In this document: positions 32,625-43,075 of the stretch, one piece after another
How the letters are laid out: each line of letters opens with the position of its first letter
Numbering within the stretch: position 1 is the first letter of the stretch
From: Limnephilus marmoratus
Taxonomy: Eukaryota; Arthropoda; Insecta; Trichoptera; Limnephilidae
Assembly: GCA_917880885.1 (NCBI GenBank)
Contig: OU862913.1
Coordinates: forward strand, 41,077,460-41,141,459
Length of the DNA: 64,000 nt
Direction of reading: 5' to 3'
Position numbers and translations under genes: made by a program
The notes under the pieces: generated by a model
What the model saw: the letters and a program-made list of their open reading frames with translations, nothing else
Databases searched by the model: none
Told to the model about the DNA's origin: nothing

Positions 32625-32915
32625 TGTAAATATGTATTTTTTTAACAATTGCTCCAGGCAGGAGGCCCTGGGGAAAAATCCCTCAAGGCTTATTTTATCT
32701 TTGCGGATGCTGTGTGGAGGGTCTTTCTAGGAAAAGGAAGGACAGGAAAATTCTGGGGAGAAAAAATGTATTAGGGGTGGGTAGGAATCTGGAGATCAAT
32801 GTGTCTAGGAGTGACAGACGTATGAATCCATCCCTCCCAATGGGGTGCAAGGTGATGAGTCGAGAGAGACCTGCTGGAGAGGTAGAAAGGTCTCAGCGGT
32901 ACCTCCCAAATTAAT
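32625..32915 (-). mobile_element. Family B retroposon (minus), truncated
   Basis: GGATGCTGTGTGGAGGGTCT, GTGTCTAGGAGTGACAGACG, CCCTCCCAATGGGGTGCAAG; ends abruptly near 32915. Confidence 0.7.
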
Positions 32916-32942
32916 ATCCAGTATTAAACATGTATTTCTTTT

Positions 32943-33878
32943 GGTAACCGACGAGTTCATCGAAAGCAAATTCATCGAAAACGAGTTCATCGAAAATCAA
33001 TTCATCGAAAACGAGTTCATCGAAAATCAATTCATCGAAAGCGTATTCATCGAAAACGAGTTCATCGAAAATCAATTCATCGAAAGCAAATTCATCGAGA
33101 ACGAGTTCATCGAAAATCATTCATCGAAAGCAAATTCATCGAAAACGAGTTCATCGAAAATCAATTCATCGAAAGCAAATTCATCGAAAACGAGTTCATC
33201 GAAAATCAATTCATCGGAAACGAGTTCATCGAAAATGAATTCATCGAAAGCAAACTCATCGAAAACGAGTTCATCGAAAATCAATTCATCGGAAGCAAAT
33301 TCAAAAGAGTTCATCGAAAAACATTTTTTTTGTAGATATTATAGCTGTCAAAATAAAATACCCAAAAAGGTCTGTTTAACTGAGTTAATTGTGTTTAGCA
33401 ACTGTTAGTTTCGTAGTGACAATGTAAAATTGATAGGTTATCTCTTCGATTTCCGATTGTCTGATACTGCAAAAAGGGGAAACCAACTCATAAACAACTC
33501 AGAAAGGTCATTAAGAGTGATGATAAAAAAATATTTAAAAATTGGTTAAATAGGTTAAGTTAGGTTAGGTTAGGTTAGTTTAGGTTGACCAATGCTTTTT
33601 TTAACTTCTCGGCCCGCTCAGCATTTCTCTCAAATATCAACAAAATATATTTTTTCGATGAATTGGCGATTCGATGAATTGATCATTCGATGATTTGGTT
33701 TTCGATGAATTGATTTTCGATGAATTGGTTTTCGATGAATTGGTTTTCGATGAATTGATTTTCGATGAATTGGTTTTCGATGAATTGGTTTTCGATGAAC
33801 TCGTTTTCGATGAATTTGCTTTTGCTTTCGATGAATTGATTTTCGATGAATTCGTTTTCGATGAACTCGTCATGAACC
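32943..33878. mobile_element. Foldback element with 15-bp subrepeat arms
   Basis: 936 bp. The left arm (32953-33320) is a tandem array of 15-bp TTCATCGAAAACGAG / TTCATCGAAAATCAA units; the right arm (33655-33870) is the same unit in reverse complement. The ~330-bp centre is non-repetitive apart from GGTTA runs near 33549. Flanks ATTTCTTTT (32934-32942, 33879-33887) are a perfect 9-bp target duplication. Drosophila FB elements share this design and 9-bp duplication. The FIENEFIENQ-type ORFs are artefacts. Confidence 0.85.
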
Positions 33879-33887
33879 ATTTCTTTT

Positions 33888-34615
33888 GTTCAATTTTTTA
33901 AAGATTTTTCAAGCTTAGATACGGTGATTATCCGAAAAGTAATTTTTGATCGGTCTTTTCCAAAGATATTGAAATATAAGTAGATGTGCTATCTGCTGTT
34001 TTTACTATGTGGGTCTGCGCTTCCGGGTGTCGCCGATATTGTTTACCAATTAACAAATAAACTAAAAGAACAAATAATTAACGAATAAACCAAACGAACG
34101 TTAAATTAAATGAACGAATTCTTTCCTTATTCAAAATATATTGTTAACCAATATTAATGCACATTTTCAAAAAATCAACGAAATGAACAAATTCTTTTTG
34201 TATGAAAACTACGCTAATTAGCGCATATAATAGCATATCTCTTCTGTATTTGAATATCTTTGGTCTTTTATCTAATTTGTCAACAAAAAAGTTTTCGGAT
34301 ATATTCAGATTTTTTTTATTTATTTGAATTTTATTGATAAAAGGATATATTTTGACCCTCTGACATAACACGGTCAAGGCCTGAGGGGTTAACATCGTCA
34401 AGTGTGCGTAATTGAACAAAATCGCATCAAATTAAAACGGTTTCCTGCGGCGCATAGAGGGAGAGGATGTACACAATAATAAGAATTGAAATTAGTAAAT
34501 TAATTGCCACCATCTCAATTGGGAGGAAGCAAGGTGTACATTGTCTCGTGTGGGCGCCCCAGCACGCACGCGGCCAGACACATTAATCCCGGGCAGAACC
34601 GGAGCAACTTCATTG
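33888..34615. other. AT-rich, unassigned
   Basis: No gene recognised. 34504-34600 is locally GC-richer with an ORF lacking features. Confidence 0.4.
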
Positions 34616-35990
34616 TTATCTATATATCTATATATTATTATATATTATATATTATATATATAAATAAAAATGAATCGCCGAAATGTGTGTACGCGCATAA
34701 CTACCGAACGACTGCACCAAATCGGATAATTCTTTTTTGTTGTGTTCGTTATTGTTAGGACAAGGTTTGTATAAAACTACTGGTGAGCTCTGGCATTATG
34801 AAATTTGTATAAAAAAATTGTAATAGGTGGCGCGCCAGCTGTTTGAAAACTGAATGTACCGGGACTGAATGTATGGAATGCGGGAGGGGGGAGGGGAACT
34901 TGGGCAGGGGGTTTGTGGGAGGGGGGAGGGGAACCAAAGCGGGAGGAGGGGGGAACCTGGGAGGGCGGAGGGGAACTCGGGAGAAGGGTTCGCGGGACGG
35001 GGGAAGGTGGAGAGTGGAGTGGGTAGAGGGAAGGTGGAGAAACCATTTCTTTATTAAATGGCATAGCAACGCATGCCGGGTACCAGCTATATATATATAT
35101 ATAAATAAAAATGAATCGCCGAAATGAATGTACGCGCATAACTACCGAACGACTGCACCAAATCGGATAATACTTTTTTTTGTTGTGTTCGTTATTGCCA
35201 GGACAAGGTTTGTATAAAACTACTGGTGAGCTCGGGCTTTATGAAATTTGTGTAAAAAAGAATCGCCGACTGCACCAAATTAGATAATTCTTTTTTGTTG
35301 TGTTCGTTATTGTCTGGTGAGCTCTGGCATTATAAAATTTGCATAAAAAATTACATTAGGTGGCACGCGAGCTGTTGGAAAATTAAATGTACCGGGAATT
35401 GATTTACGGAACGCGAGAGGGAGGGGGGGAACCAGGGAGGGGGTAGGGGAACCTGGAGAGAGGAGGGGAACTCGGGAAGGGGGGTTCGAGGGACGGGTGA
35501 AGGGGGGGAGTGGAGTAGGGAAGGTGGAGGAGGCGGAGTGGAAACGCGAGAGGGGAAAAGGACGCGGGACAGAAATGAGGGGCGGGGTGGAAGGGAAACG
35601 GGATGAATGGGAAAGGACACGCAGGGAGAAACAATATCTTTTTGAATGGTATGGCAACACATGCCAATTAATAAAGAAATTATTTCTCCCTGCGTGTCCT
35701 TTCCCATTCGTCCCGTTCCCCTTCCGCCTTCCTTTCCTCTCCCGCGCCCCTTCCCCTCTCGCGTTCCCACTCCGCCTCCTCCACCTCCCCCCGTCGTGCA
35801 AATCCCCTCCCAGGTTCCCACCCCTCCCGCGAACACCCTACCCGAGTTCCCCTCCCCCCTCCGCATTCCATACATTCATTCCCGGTACATACAGTTTTCA
35901 AACAGCTCGCGTGCCACCAATTGCAATTTTAATAATATAATGCCATAGCTCACCGGTAGTTTTATACAAACCTTGTCCTGACAATAACCG
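34616..35990. mobile_element. Helitron B cluster: two plus copies, then one minus copy
   Basis: Plus copies at about 34616-35089 (AAAAATGAATCGCCGAAATG to ATGCCGGGTACCAGCTAT) and 35090-35660, then a minus copy at about 35666-35990 (AATAAAGAAATTATTTCTCC to AACCTTGTCCTGACAATAAC). The interiors are G/A-rich on one strand, so the second and third make a long imperfect palindrome. An internal restart (GAATCGCCGACTGCACC at 35262) marks another partial duplication. Confidence 0.7.
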
Positions 35991-36247
35991 TGATGACCGT
36001 GGCCGGTCTCTTACATTACTCCTGGACTCCTGCTGATGGATCCAGATTCCTCTGATAGGTTGATCTCAGTTTAGGGTGATTGCAATAATAATGCGTAGGT
36101 AGTCTATTGTGATTTTAATCCGAGATTACAGTACAAGTTTCTTCTTAGGAGGCGGATAACAAGAGAGGACGAATGGACAACATTCACAACCTTTTATACG
36201 TTACTCATGCTGTCTCACTCATACACGCATGTCTCTTTTATACCGCA
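35991..36247. other. Unassigned
   Basis: About 250 bp without recognisable features. Confidence 0.35.
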
Positions 36248-36420
36248 AGACATACGTTCACCACAATAACGAAAACAAAAAAAAAAGAATTATCCAATTT
36301 GTTGCAGTCGTTCGGAAGTTATGCGCGTGCACACATTTTGGCGATTCATTTTTATTTATGTACCTAGATTAAAGTCCTCCGCCGCGTCTGTCTGTCTGTC
36401 TGTTCTGCTTCCAGGGTTTT
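36248..36420. mobile_element. Helitron B (minus) and Helitron A fragments
   Basis: 36248-36366 reads as a reversed Helitron B 5' end (AATTATCCAATTTGTTGCAG, GATTCATTTTTATTTATG); 36369-36420 holds AAAGTCCTCCGCCGCGTCTG from Helitron A. Confidence 0.6.
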
Positions 36421-36524
36421 TCACATGATGTAATGCTGCCTCATGAGCGTCTTGAACGAGTTTTATTTTGATTTAACTATTATTTTTGCTTGTATTACTA
36501 ACCTGATTTGTTGTATTACGTTTT

Positions 36525-36625
36525 TTTTCCTGTTAAGCACTTGCATACTGCTTTCTAACGACGTATGCAGGGACACTGGAGGTCTAGATTCGTTCAAAAT
36601 CAATAAATGTAGCTTCGTTTAAACA
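36525..36625. repeat. Dispersed ~100-bp repeat
   Basis: Reverse complement of 31335-31440 (CCTGTTAAGCACTTGC, GGACACTGGAGGTCTAG). Confidence 0.6.
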
Positions 36626-36647
36626 AAATTTCAATTTGGTAGGCGGG

Positions 36648-36907
36648 GTCATAGGTCATAGATCACCTCAAGTGTTTCGCTACGTTTGGTGATTTAGCAG
36701 GGGTGCCCGGGTTCATGGGGTGAGGTTTGTGTAGGTCTTGGAGGCACCAGATTACTACCCACTGCTTAAACTCTTTTCCTTCCCAGAACTCTACTCTCCT
36801 TCCTTTCATTAAAAAAACCCTCCACACAGCATCCCCAAAGATGACATAGGCCCTGAGGGAAATTATTTTCCTCAGTGCCTCCTGTGTGGAGCTTTTGTAA
36901 AAAAAAG
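36648..36907 (+). mobile_element. Family B retroposon (plus) with internal deletion
   Basis: The 5' part (GTGATTTAGCAGGGGTGCCC) joins directly to the 3' part (CTCCACACAGCATCCCCAAA, GAGGGAAATTATTTTCCTC, CTCCTGTGTGGAGC, A run). The tRNA-like head of a minus SINE-1 (36940-37012, ATTTAAACCAGCGACCTCCG) follows. Confidence 0.75.
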
Positions 36908-37021
36908 CCGCGTACTCGCTGGCTAAAAAAATAAAATTTACTTGCGCACGCCGGGATTTAAACCAGCGACCTCCGGATTCGCAGCCGAGGAATGTGTGAT
37001 TCATTTTTATTTGATTTGTAG

Positions 37022-37447
37022 AGCGCCGTCTACTAATATCTACAGGAATTCCAAAAACTGAAAAAATCGAACTAATATCTATGGGAACCAAAGTGTTGAC
37101 GAATATCTACAGCTCAAACTGCTGACTAATATCTATGAGAACCAAAGTGTTGACGAATATCTACAGCACTGGCAGAGGTTGGATTTGCAATTATGTATAG
37201 CATATTGGAATAATGTAATATTGCGTATGCAGTTTAAAAAATTTATGTAAGTATGTATGTAAAAATCCCTAATATCGGACTATTGGACACATTTAGCCGA
37301 TTAGTCCAACCTACGCTCTGTAGATATTAGTTCAACCTACGCTCTGTAGATATTAGTCAACACTCTGAAGTTCGTAGATATTAGTTCAACATAGGAGCTG
37401 TAGATATTCGTCCGACATACAGGCTGTAGATATTAGTATCTGGAGTC
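37022..37447. mobile_element. Foldback element, AATATCTA family (copy 5)
   Basis: Same orientation and layout as copy 1, ending GATATTAGTATCTGGAGTC. The left terminus is altered (GCGCCGTCTACTAATATC) and no target duplication is clear. Confidence 0.75.
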
Positions 37448-37654
37448 GTTAAATGTTGGTTGCAAGTCCCAGTGGAGATGCACCGTTTAGCATTTAAATC
37501 TACACCAAATTAAACAAGTCGACATTTAGTTATACGAGTACTATATTAGTGTACCCGATGTGATATTTATTCATGGCATCTTAGAACCGAGTACAGAATA
37601 GTTACATCGTACTAGAGTGCTTCTCAAAGTAGGGGCCGCCGATATTCAGTTCAA

Positions 37655-37745
37655 TTTTTATTGAAGTGAAACTTCTTTAGCGGCGTTGTGATTCGAAATC
37701 CGGATGAAACGGAAATGACGCATCAAACTGCGCTCATTGGCCGCT
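37655..37745 (+). repeat. Family C fragment
   Basis: TTGAAGTGAAACTTCTTTAG, GTGATTCGAAATCCGGATGA, ACGGAAATGACG, as in 4063-4300. Confidence 0.6.
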
Positions 37746-37758
37746 TTTTTTTACATTA

Positions 37759-38028
37759 GGGGTCGTCCATTAATCACGTGAGGCTCCAAAGGGGGGGGGG
37801 GGTTCGGAAAAAATCACGAAATATCACGATGGGGGGGGTGGGGGTAAAATGAGATATCACGTGTATTTATTTTTCGTGATAATATTCTGAAAATTTCAAA
37901 ATACTTGATATAAAAATACACGTGATTTTGGGGGGGGGGGGGGGTAGTCTAAAACCTCACCACATATCACCAGGGGGGGGGGGTTAAAAAGTTGCTAAAA
38001 AAACCTCACGTGATTAATGGACGACCCC
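37759..38028. mobile_element. Harbinger-type MITE with G tracts (H1b)
   Basis: 270 bp, inverted ends GGGGTCGTCCATTAATCACG, perfect TTA duplication (37756-37758, 38029-38031). G runs at the same internal places as H1a. Confidence 0.85.
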
Positions 38029-38031
38029 TTA

Positions 38032-38428
38032 GCTCCACACAGGAGGCACCGAGGAAAACAATTTCCCTAGGAGCCTATGTCATCTTTGAGGATGCTGTGT
38101 AGAGGGTTTTTTAAGGGAAAGGAAGGAGAAGAAGATATGGGAAAGAAAAGGGTGTGAGGGGTGGGTAGGAATCTGGGGGTCAGTGTGGCCAGGAGTGACG
38201 GACGTGTGAATCTATTCCTCACACTACGGTGCAAGGCGAAGGGTCAGGAGAATCCGGCTGGAGAGGTCAAAAGGCCTCCCTCAATCAGTCTCCTCCGCCC
38301 GCAGTGGTTGGGCCCACGTATCCGCCACCAAGACCTAGACAAACCTCATCCCATGAACCCGGGCACCCCTGCTAAGTCACCAAACGTAGCGAACCACTTG
38401 GGGTGACCTGTGACAGGGGTGTTGGTTG
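38032..38428 (-). mobile_element. Family B retroposon (minus)
   Basis: GCTCCACACAGGAGGCACCG, GGATGCTGTGTAGAGGG, CAGTGTGGCCAGGAGTGACG, GAACCACTTGGGGTGACC. Abuts the MITE's TTA. Confidence 0.75.
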
Positions 38429-38519
38429 TCCAATTGCACAGCGCGGGTGTAAACTGTGCGACCTAAAGTTTAAGTTTAAACTTACGGATTTCAATACTTT
38501 TGTGTGAAAACACTATGAA

Positions 38520-38775
38520 ACCAATACATGGTCTTGAAGAGACCCGTGTTGTAGGAAGGAGGTAACACAGAGGGCGGAATATCGCTCTACAACATAAGAA
38601 CGAGTCGAAGAAGCGACCCGTTCTCATGTGACCAATGTCAACCGTGTACACATGTTGGGCACACGTTTCCGAATATGCATCGGTGCCAAAGGGATCAATG
38701 ATGTCAGTTAACGTGTTGTTAAGTGTGAGGGGGAACGGGATTCATGTTGGCATTGCAACGCATGCCGGGAACCAG
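38520..38775 (-). pseudogene. LINE family L fragment, then Helitron B end
   Basis: 38520-38710 is a minus-strand family L piece (GACCCGTTCTCATGTGACCA, AATGTCAACCGTGTACAC). 38740-38775 is a plus-strand Helitron B 3' fragment (GCAACGCATGCCGGGAACCA). Confidence 0.6.
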
Positions 38776-38997
38776 CTATTTTTATAATAATAATATGTAG
38801 AATTTTATCTTAAATAAGATACAAAATCTATAAGACTCTTTATAAGCGAATCAAGAACGAATCGGGTATTTCTGAATGAAGTTTGACGAAGATTCGGTAA
38901 AAGTAACGAATCATTTTTACTCGAATAACAGTAGCATATTTTGTTATTAGTTTTTGGGGTATTATGCCGTGTTGCGCTACCTCCTTCTTTAACCAAC

Positions 38998-39029
38998 GTT
39001 TCGGACAGCGTTGCAGTGTCCATCATCAG
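38998..39029 (-). ncRNA. Hammerhead-like core motif, left copy
   Basis: On the minus strand: CTGATGA, bulged T, GGACA stem strand, loop, TGTCC, GAAAC. This fits the conserved core and helix II of a hammerhead. Helix III and the cleavage triplet are not evident, so activity is doubtful. Confidence 0.3.
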
Positions 39030-39507
39030 GGCAGATGCACTATGTATATATGTAAGTGTATGTGTATGTCATCCCTACTTCCACTGGAAACAATTAAAAA
39101 AATATTAATTAAAGAAACATGCCATTGCTTTTGCAAAAACTGTACAGAATATTTGCAGCACGTTCCAGAATGGGTCCAAGGCTCCAAGGACGAATCCGAA
39201 TTTGGTGGCGTCAGCTGTGACTCCTGAAGCCTCAAAGCTCATTTCAACCATCGCAAACCTCAAACAACGATAATTTTATTTATTTGTTTGTTTATTTAGT
39301 ACAAGATTATACATGTATGTACATAATTCATTAATTTTTTTTGATTGCCCAACTAGGAGTATTCCCGTTTTAAGACAGTCGAATTATTATGGGTAAAATG
39401 GAACATGATTTGTATTTGTACAAAAAAGAAAGAAAATTGATGAAATAAAAAGAACAAAAAGAATATAAAATAAAATAAAAAAGTTTAAAACCTAGTAACT
39501 GTTATTT

Positions 39508-40130
39508 GTTTAGCATAGTTATTAAAATAATATAAATTTAAAAAAGAAAAGGTAAATAGGTACATGTATGTAACTAATAGAAATTGAGAGGGTTAAAACA
39601 TTTAGGTAACTTTTGTATGCATTGCATATTATAGTCCTACATACATGTGTTGTAGAAAAAAAGAAAGAAAAGGAGAAGAGAAAGAATAAAATTAAAATTA
39701 AATAACCAATTAAAACATATAATAGCCGTCGGTTGTTTAGCATGGTTGTTGAAAAGATAATAAAAATAAATAAAAGTTATATATGTGTGTACTTAAAAGC
39801 AAATGATTAAAATATAAGGTGGTAACTGGTGTTTGCCTTTCATATTATAATCCTACGTACACATTTTATATAGCGAGAACAGAAAAAATATAGTAAAATA
39901 AAATAAACAATTAATACCTAATTATTACTGTTGTTTGCTTAGCACAGTTATTAAAATAATAGGTATATATATGTACTTAAAACTGGTGTTTACATTGCTT
40001 ATTGATAAGCCCACATATATATGTACATATTTTGTATAAATATTAATATAAAAGAGAGGAGATATAAAGAATAAAATAAAATATTCAATTAAAACATAAG
40101 ATTAACAGCTGCTTGGTTAGCTTTCTAATT
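39508..40130. repeat. Diverged tandem repeat, period about 180-225 bp
   Basis: TTGTTTAGCATAG-type landmarks at 39508, 39733, 39934 and 40110, each followed by ATTAAAATAATA, TACATGTAT or GTACTTAAAA and an AAAATAAAATTAA stretch. Confidence 0.55.
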
Positions 40131-40509
40131 TAAAAGTAATAGGTAGGTACATACATACATATAATAATATAGATTAGAAAAAAAGGGTATCTTTTGAGAA
40201 TTTTTGTTGTTGTTTTTGGTTTTTTTGTTAGAAGCAAGAAGAATTGTTAGAAGTGTCGGATAAAGCCAAGCCACCTGGGAGCTTTCATCCACATTAAGCC
40301 AAATTTTATCAAAATCGGTTACGTAGTTTCGGAAAATTTTAAAATATTTTTTTCCCGCCGAATTTTTGATCAGCTGTTTACGGTTAAACAAATGACACTG
40401 TTTTTAAAATATGTCCTTTCGACAACAACGAAGATGAAACATTACTGCAACTATTCTTATTCTCGAAAAATATATTGCAAAACTCCTCGACAAAATTAAC
40501 ACATCTGCC

Positions 40510-40541
40510 CTGATGATGGACACTGCAACGCTGTCCGAAAC
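40510..40541 (+). ncRNA. Hammerhead-like core motif, right copy
   Basis: CTGATGA (40510-40516), GGACA / TGTCC pairing, GAAAC (40537-40541). Mirror image of 38998-39029. A third, damaged version lies at 44377-44408 (GAAAAG in place of GAAACG). Confidence 0.3.
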
Positions 40542-40789
40542 GTTGGCTAAAGAAGGAGGTAGCGCAACACGGCATAATACCCCAAAAACTAATAACAAAA
40601 TAATTTTTGGCCGTGAAAATCTAAAATCGTATCTAACAGTAGCATAGTTTGGGAACCTCTGCTCCAGTGTGTGAGGCCTATCTCAGGGAAGAGATACTAG
40701 AGAGGTTAGCTAACAGTTCTGTACTCCACTGAACAGAAAAAGTCTAGAATTGTAATATTATTATAATAATTGGATAATTTTTTCGTGTT

Positions 40790-40848
40790 GAATTTGGCAG
40801 CCACCTATGGTTTGGAGCCCCAAAATATTTCTTAAAAAATCTTAATTC
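40790..40848 (+). pseudogene. LINE family L fragment
   Basis: GAATTTGGCAGCCACCTATG, GTTTGGAGCCCCAAAATAT, the thumb-region piece also at 2640-2735 and 54740-54790. Confidence 0.55.
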
Positions 40849-40856
40849 TAAACAAA

Positions 40857-41188
40857 GACGGCCTCCGTGGTCGAGAGTTGGGGCTTTCGACTAGAGATCC
40901 GGTGGTCGCGGGTTGAAAAACCAGTGTTCGCAAGTAAGTTTTATTTTAATGATTTATATTTTCACAATTTAATTTTATTTATTAAAAATATTTGCGGCAC
41001 GTTCCAGAGTGGAAGATACTCTGAGTATTGCCCTTGTGTAAGACCACCATTCGGAATTGAAACATTGCTTGAAACGTTGTGTTTGGTGACTAGAACTGAA
41101 TAGTAAGGTAATTTCCCACCATTCTCTTTTCCGATCTCCTTCCCTTCCCCACATACGTTCAGCATCACAACGTACCCCAATTGCAGAT
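40857..41188 (+). mobile_element. SINE-1, diverged
   Basis: Degenerate tRNA-like head (CCTCCGTGGTCGAGAGTTGG, GGTCGCGGGTTGAAAAACC), body with GGCACGTTCCAGAGTGGAAG and a 3' end cut before the poly(A). Confidence 0.75.
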
Positions 41189-41388
41189 GAATTTGATGTT
41201 TATGCAAATATAGTTTTATTCCAAGATTGATGAAATTTTGCACACTTCACCATTCAAAAAGTGGAAGGTTACTGTCTACATTTCTACATAGATTGCAAAA
41301 AACTTAAGTTACTGTAAAATTATTTTAAAAAAGCAGAAGTGATTCAAATTGAGAGGCGAGAATGGCTACCGCCGCGCCGCCCCGAGTA

Positions 41389-41771
41389 GCGTATTTCCAA
41401 AACCCATACCGTTTCAGTCGCTTTAAATTTTCAATATCAAAATTTAAATACTTAGAATTAAAATTATTTATTTCTAATACACACATTGGAAAGATTATTT
41501 TATATAGATTTTAGAACAAGTTTTGTTTTTGTAAAGTGATAAAAAAATTATCAATATAGAGGTGTATTTACAATATACGGGAATAATATTAAAATTTAAA
41601 TATTTAGAAATAAAATTATTTATTTCTAATATACACATCAGAAAGATTATTTTATCTAGATTTTAGAACATTTTTTGTTTTTGCAATGTGATAAAAAATA
41701 ACCATTATAGAGGTATATTTAAAATGTAACCGTAAAATGTACCGCGACGGAATCGGTATAGGTTTTGTAAA
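41389..41771. mobile_element. Inverted-repeat element with a two-unit 152-bp tandem centre
   Basis: Ends are complementary (CGTATTTCCAAAACCCATAC against GTATAGGTTTTGTAAATACG). Between them AATTTAAATA..ATTATTTATTTCTAA-type sequence is present twice in tandem (41441-41592, 41593-41735). No ORF. Confidence 0.6.
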
Positions 41772-41772
41772 T

Positions 41773-42280
41773 ACGCCCCCGGGAACCATTTATTGAATAA
41801 CCAACGCCCCTGTCATAATAATAATAATAATAATTGGATAATTTATAAAGCGCCGTTTTTGTGAAAAATCACCTCATAAGTCACCCCAAGTGGTTTGCTA
41901 CGTTTGGTGACTTAGCAGGGGTGCCCGGGTTCACGGGGTGAAGTTTGTCCGGATCTTTGCGGCGGACGCGTCTGCCCACCCGCTGCATGGCAGGCCGGAT
42001 CGGGGGAGAGGGGTTGAGGGATCCCCTTTGACTTGTCCAGCCGTACTCTTTCATGACAAAGCCTTGCACTGCAGTGGGATGGATTAATACGTCTGTCACT
42101 CCTGGACACACCGACCCCCAGATTCCTAACAACCCCTCTTACATACCCTTTACCTTCCCAGAACGCACTCTCCTTCCTTCTTTAAGAGACCCTCCACACA
42201 GCATTGCGAAAGATGACGTGAGTCCTTAGAGGAATTATTTTCCTCTATCCTCCTCTGTGGAGCTAATGTTAAAAAAAAAT
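41773..42280 (+). mobile_element. Family B retroposon interrupted by a LINE tail
   Basis: CGGGAACCATTTATTGAATA at the 5' side, then AAGTCACCCCAAGTGG through GTGGAGCTAATGTT and an A run. At 41815-41878 a reversed LINE 3' end ((AAT)n, TGGATAATTTATAAAGCGCC, GTTTTTGTGAAAAATCACC) sits inside, an extremely 5'-truncated insertion. Confidence 0.75.
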
Positions 42281-42289
42281 CGGGTGCAT

Positions 42290-42490
42290 TTCACACAGAA
42301 GTGAAACCTTCGCCCACACAATCTCAACCAATAGGGAGCCTTGAAAAGTGAGCTCATAATCAAAGCGGCCAATGGTTTAATTCTATTTCATTCCCTCGCA
42401 GGCTAAATCCTACAGATGCACGTGTTTTTGTCTCTTTTTATTGTCATTTCCGTTTCATCGAATTTCAAATCACGACGCTTCAAAAAAGAA
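42290..42490. repeat. Family C copy
   Basis: AGAAGTGAAACCTTCGCCC, AAGCGGCCAATGG, CCCTCGCAGGCTAAATCCTA, TTTCATCGAATTTCAAATCA. Confidence 0.6.
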
Positions 42491-42754
42491 AGTAAGGTAA
42501 AATTGAGCCTACTTCGGACACGCGAAAACGCCGGCTATGCACTACTAGTGTAAATGTTAAACATGTTCAGTGGATGTAACACTGTAGCACTTTAGTACTA
42601 GAGTAGCAGTGACTGGTGCTGCGGCTATGGAACCAGAGGTCACGAGTTTGAGGAAACTTTCTTCACTGGTGGGACATTTAATATTAATGTGTTGTAAATA
42701 AATACTAGTCGAAGCAGTCCATCATGGAGTTTTGATTACAACAGAAATAACAGG
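42491..42754. other. Unassigned
   Basis: No gene recognised; a decayed SINE head may be present near 42610-42670. Confidence 0.35.
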
Positions 42755-43068
42755 CGTCAGGTAGGTATGCTGTCTTTGTTCTACCGGTATTACAATGGAA
42801 GATGCTCCGAGGAGCTAGCATCACGTACACGGTTGATATTCGTCACATGAGAACTGGTCGTTTCTGCGCTTCGTTCTTGAATTCAACAGCTCGGCTGTGG
42901 AACGATGTGTTGGCCTCTGTGTTTCCTCCCTCCTGGAACATACGTCTCTTCAAAAATTATGTTCATTCCTTCCTCTGCTCAAAAAGAACCTCCACACAAC
43001 ATCTCCAAAGTCCTAAGAAGGGAAATAATTTTCCTCAGGGCCTCCTGTGTGGAGTTAATGTAATTTTT
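42755..43068 (+). pseudogene. LINE family L, 3' end
   Basis: Plus-strand C-terminal relic: YTVDIRHMRTGRFCASFLNS, TARLWNDVLASVFPPSWN, then CTCCACACAACATCTCC, GAAATAATTTTCCTCAGGGC and TGTGTGGAGTTAATGTAA. The same hairpin 3' end as family B is visible, linked here to LINE coding sequence. Confidence 0.75.
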
Positions 43069-43075
43069 TTTATAA

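Larger units (their letters stand above)
38938..40612. mobile_element. Element with ~100-bp inverted ends and hammerhead-like motifs
   Basis: The left end (TTTTGTTATTAGTTTTTGGG, GGCATAATAC-complement, CCTCCTTCTTTAACCAACG) recurs inverted at 40500-40612. Both ends contain CTGATGA followed by GGACA...TGTCC and GAAAC. AACAGTAGCATA occurs at 38926-38937 and 40639-40650, possibly a target duplication. No ORF is recognised inside; an A/T-rich diverged tandem repeat (39508-40130) fills the centre. It may derive from a Penelope-like element; classification is open. Confidence 0.55.

Noticed and set aside
32845..33408. 187-codon FIENEFIENQ / SSKTSSSKINSS ORF (and partners at 33637-33901)
   Set aside because: Pure translation of 15-bp subrepeats of a foldback element; the unit is a multiple of three so several frames stay open.
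33546..33590. Telomeric TTAGG array
   Set aside because: Only three to four imperfect GGTTA/GTTAG units in the centre of a foldback element; too short for telomere.
35497..35940. Long palindromic gene-like region
   Set aside because: It is a plus and a minus Helitron B copy meeting; the palindrome is explained by inverted insertion.
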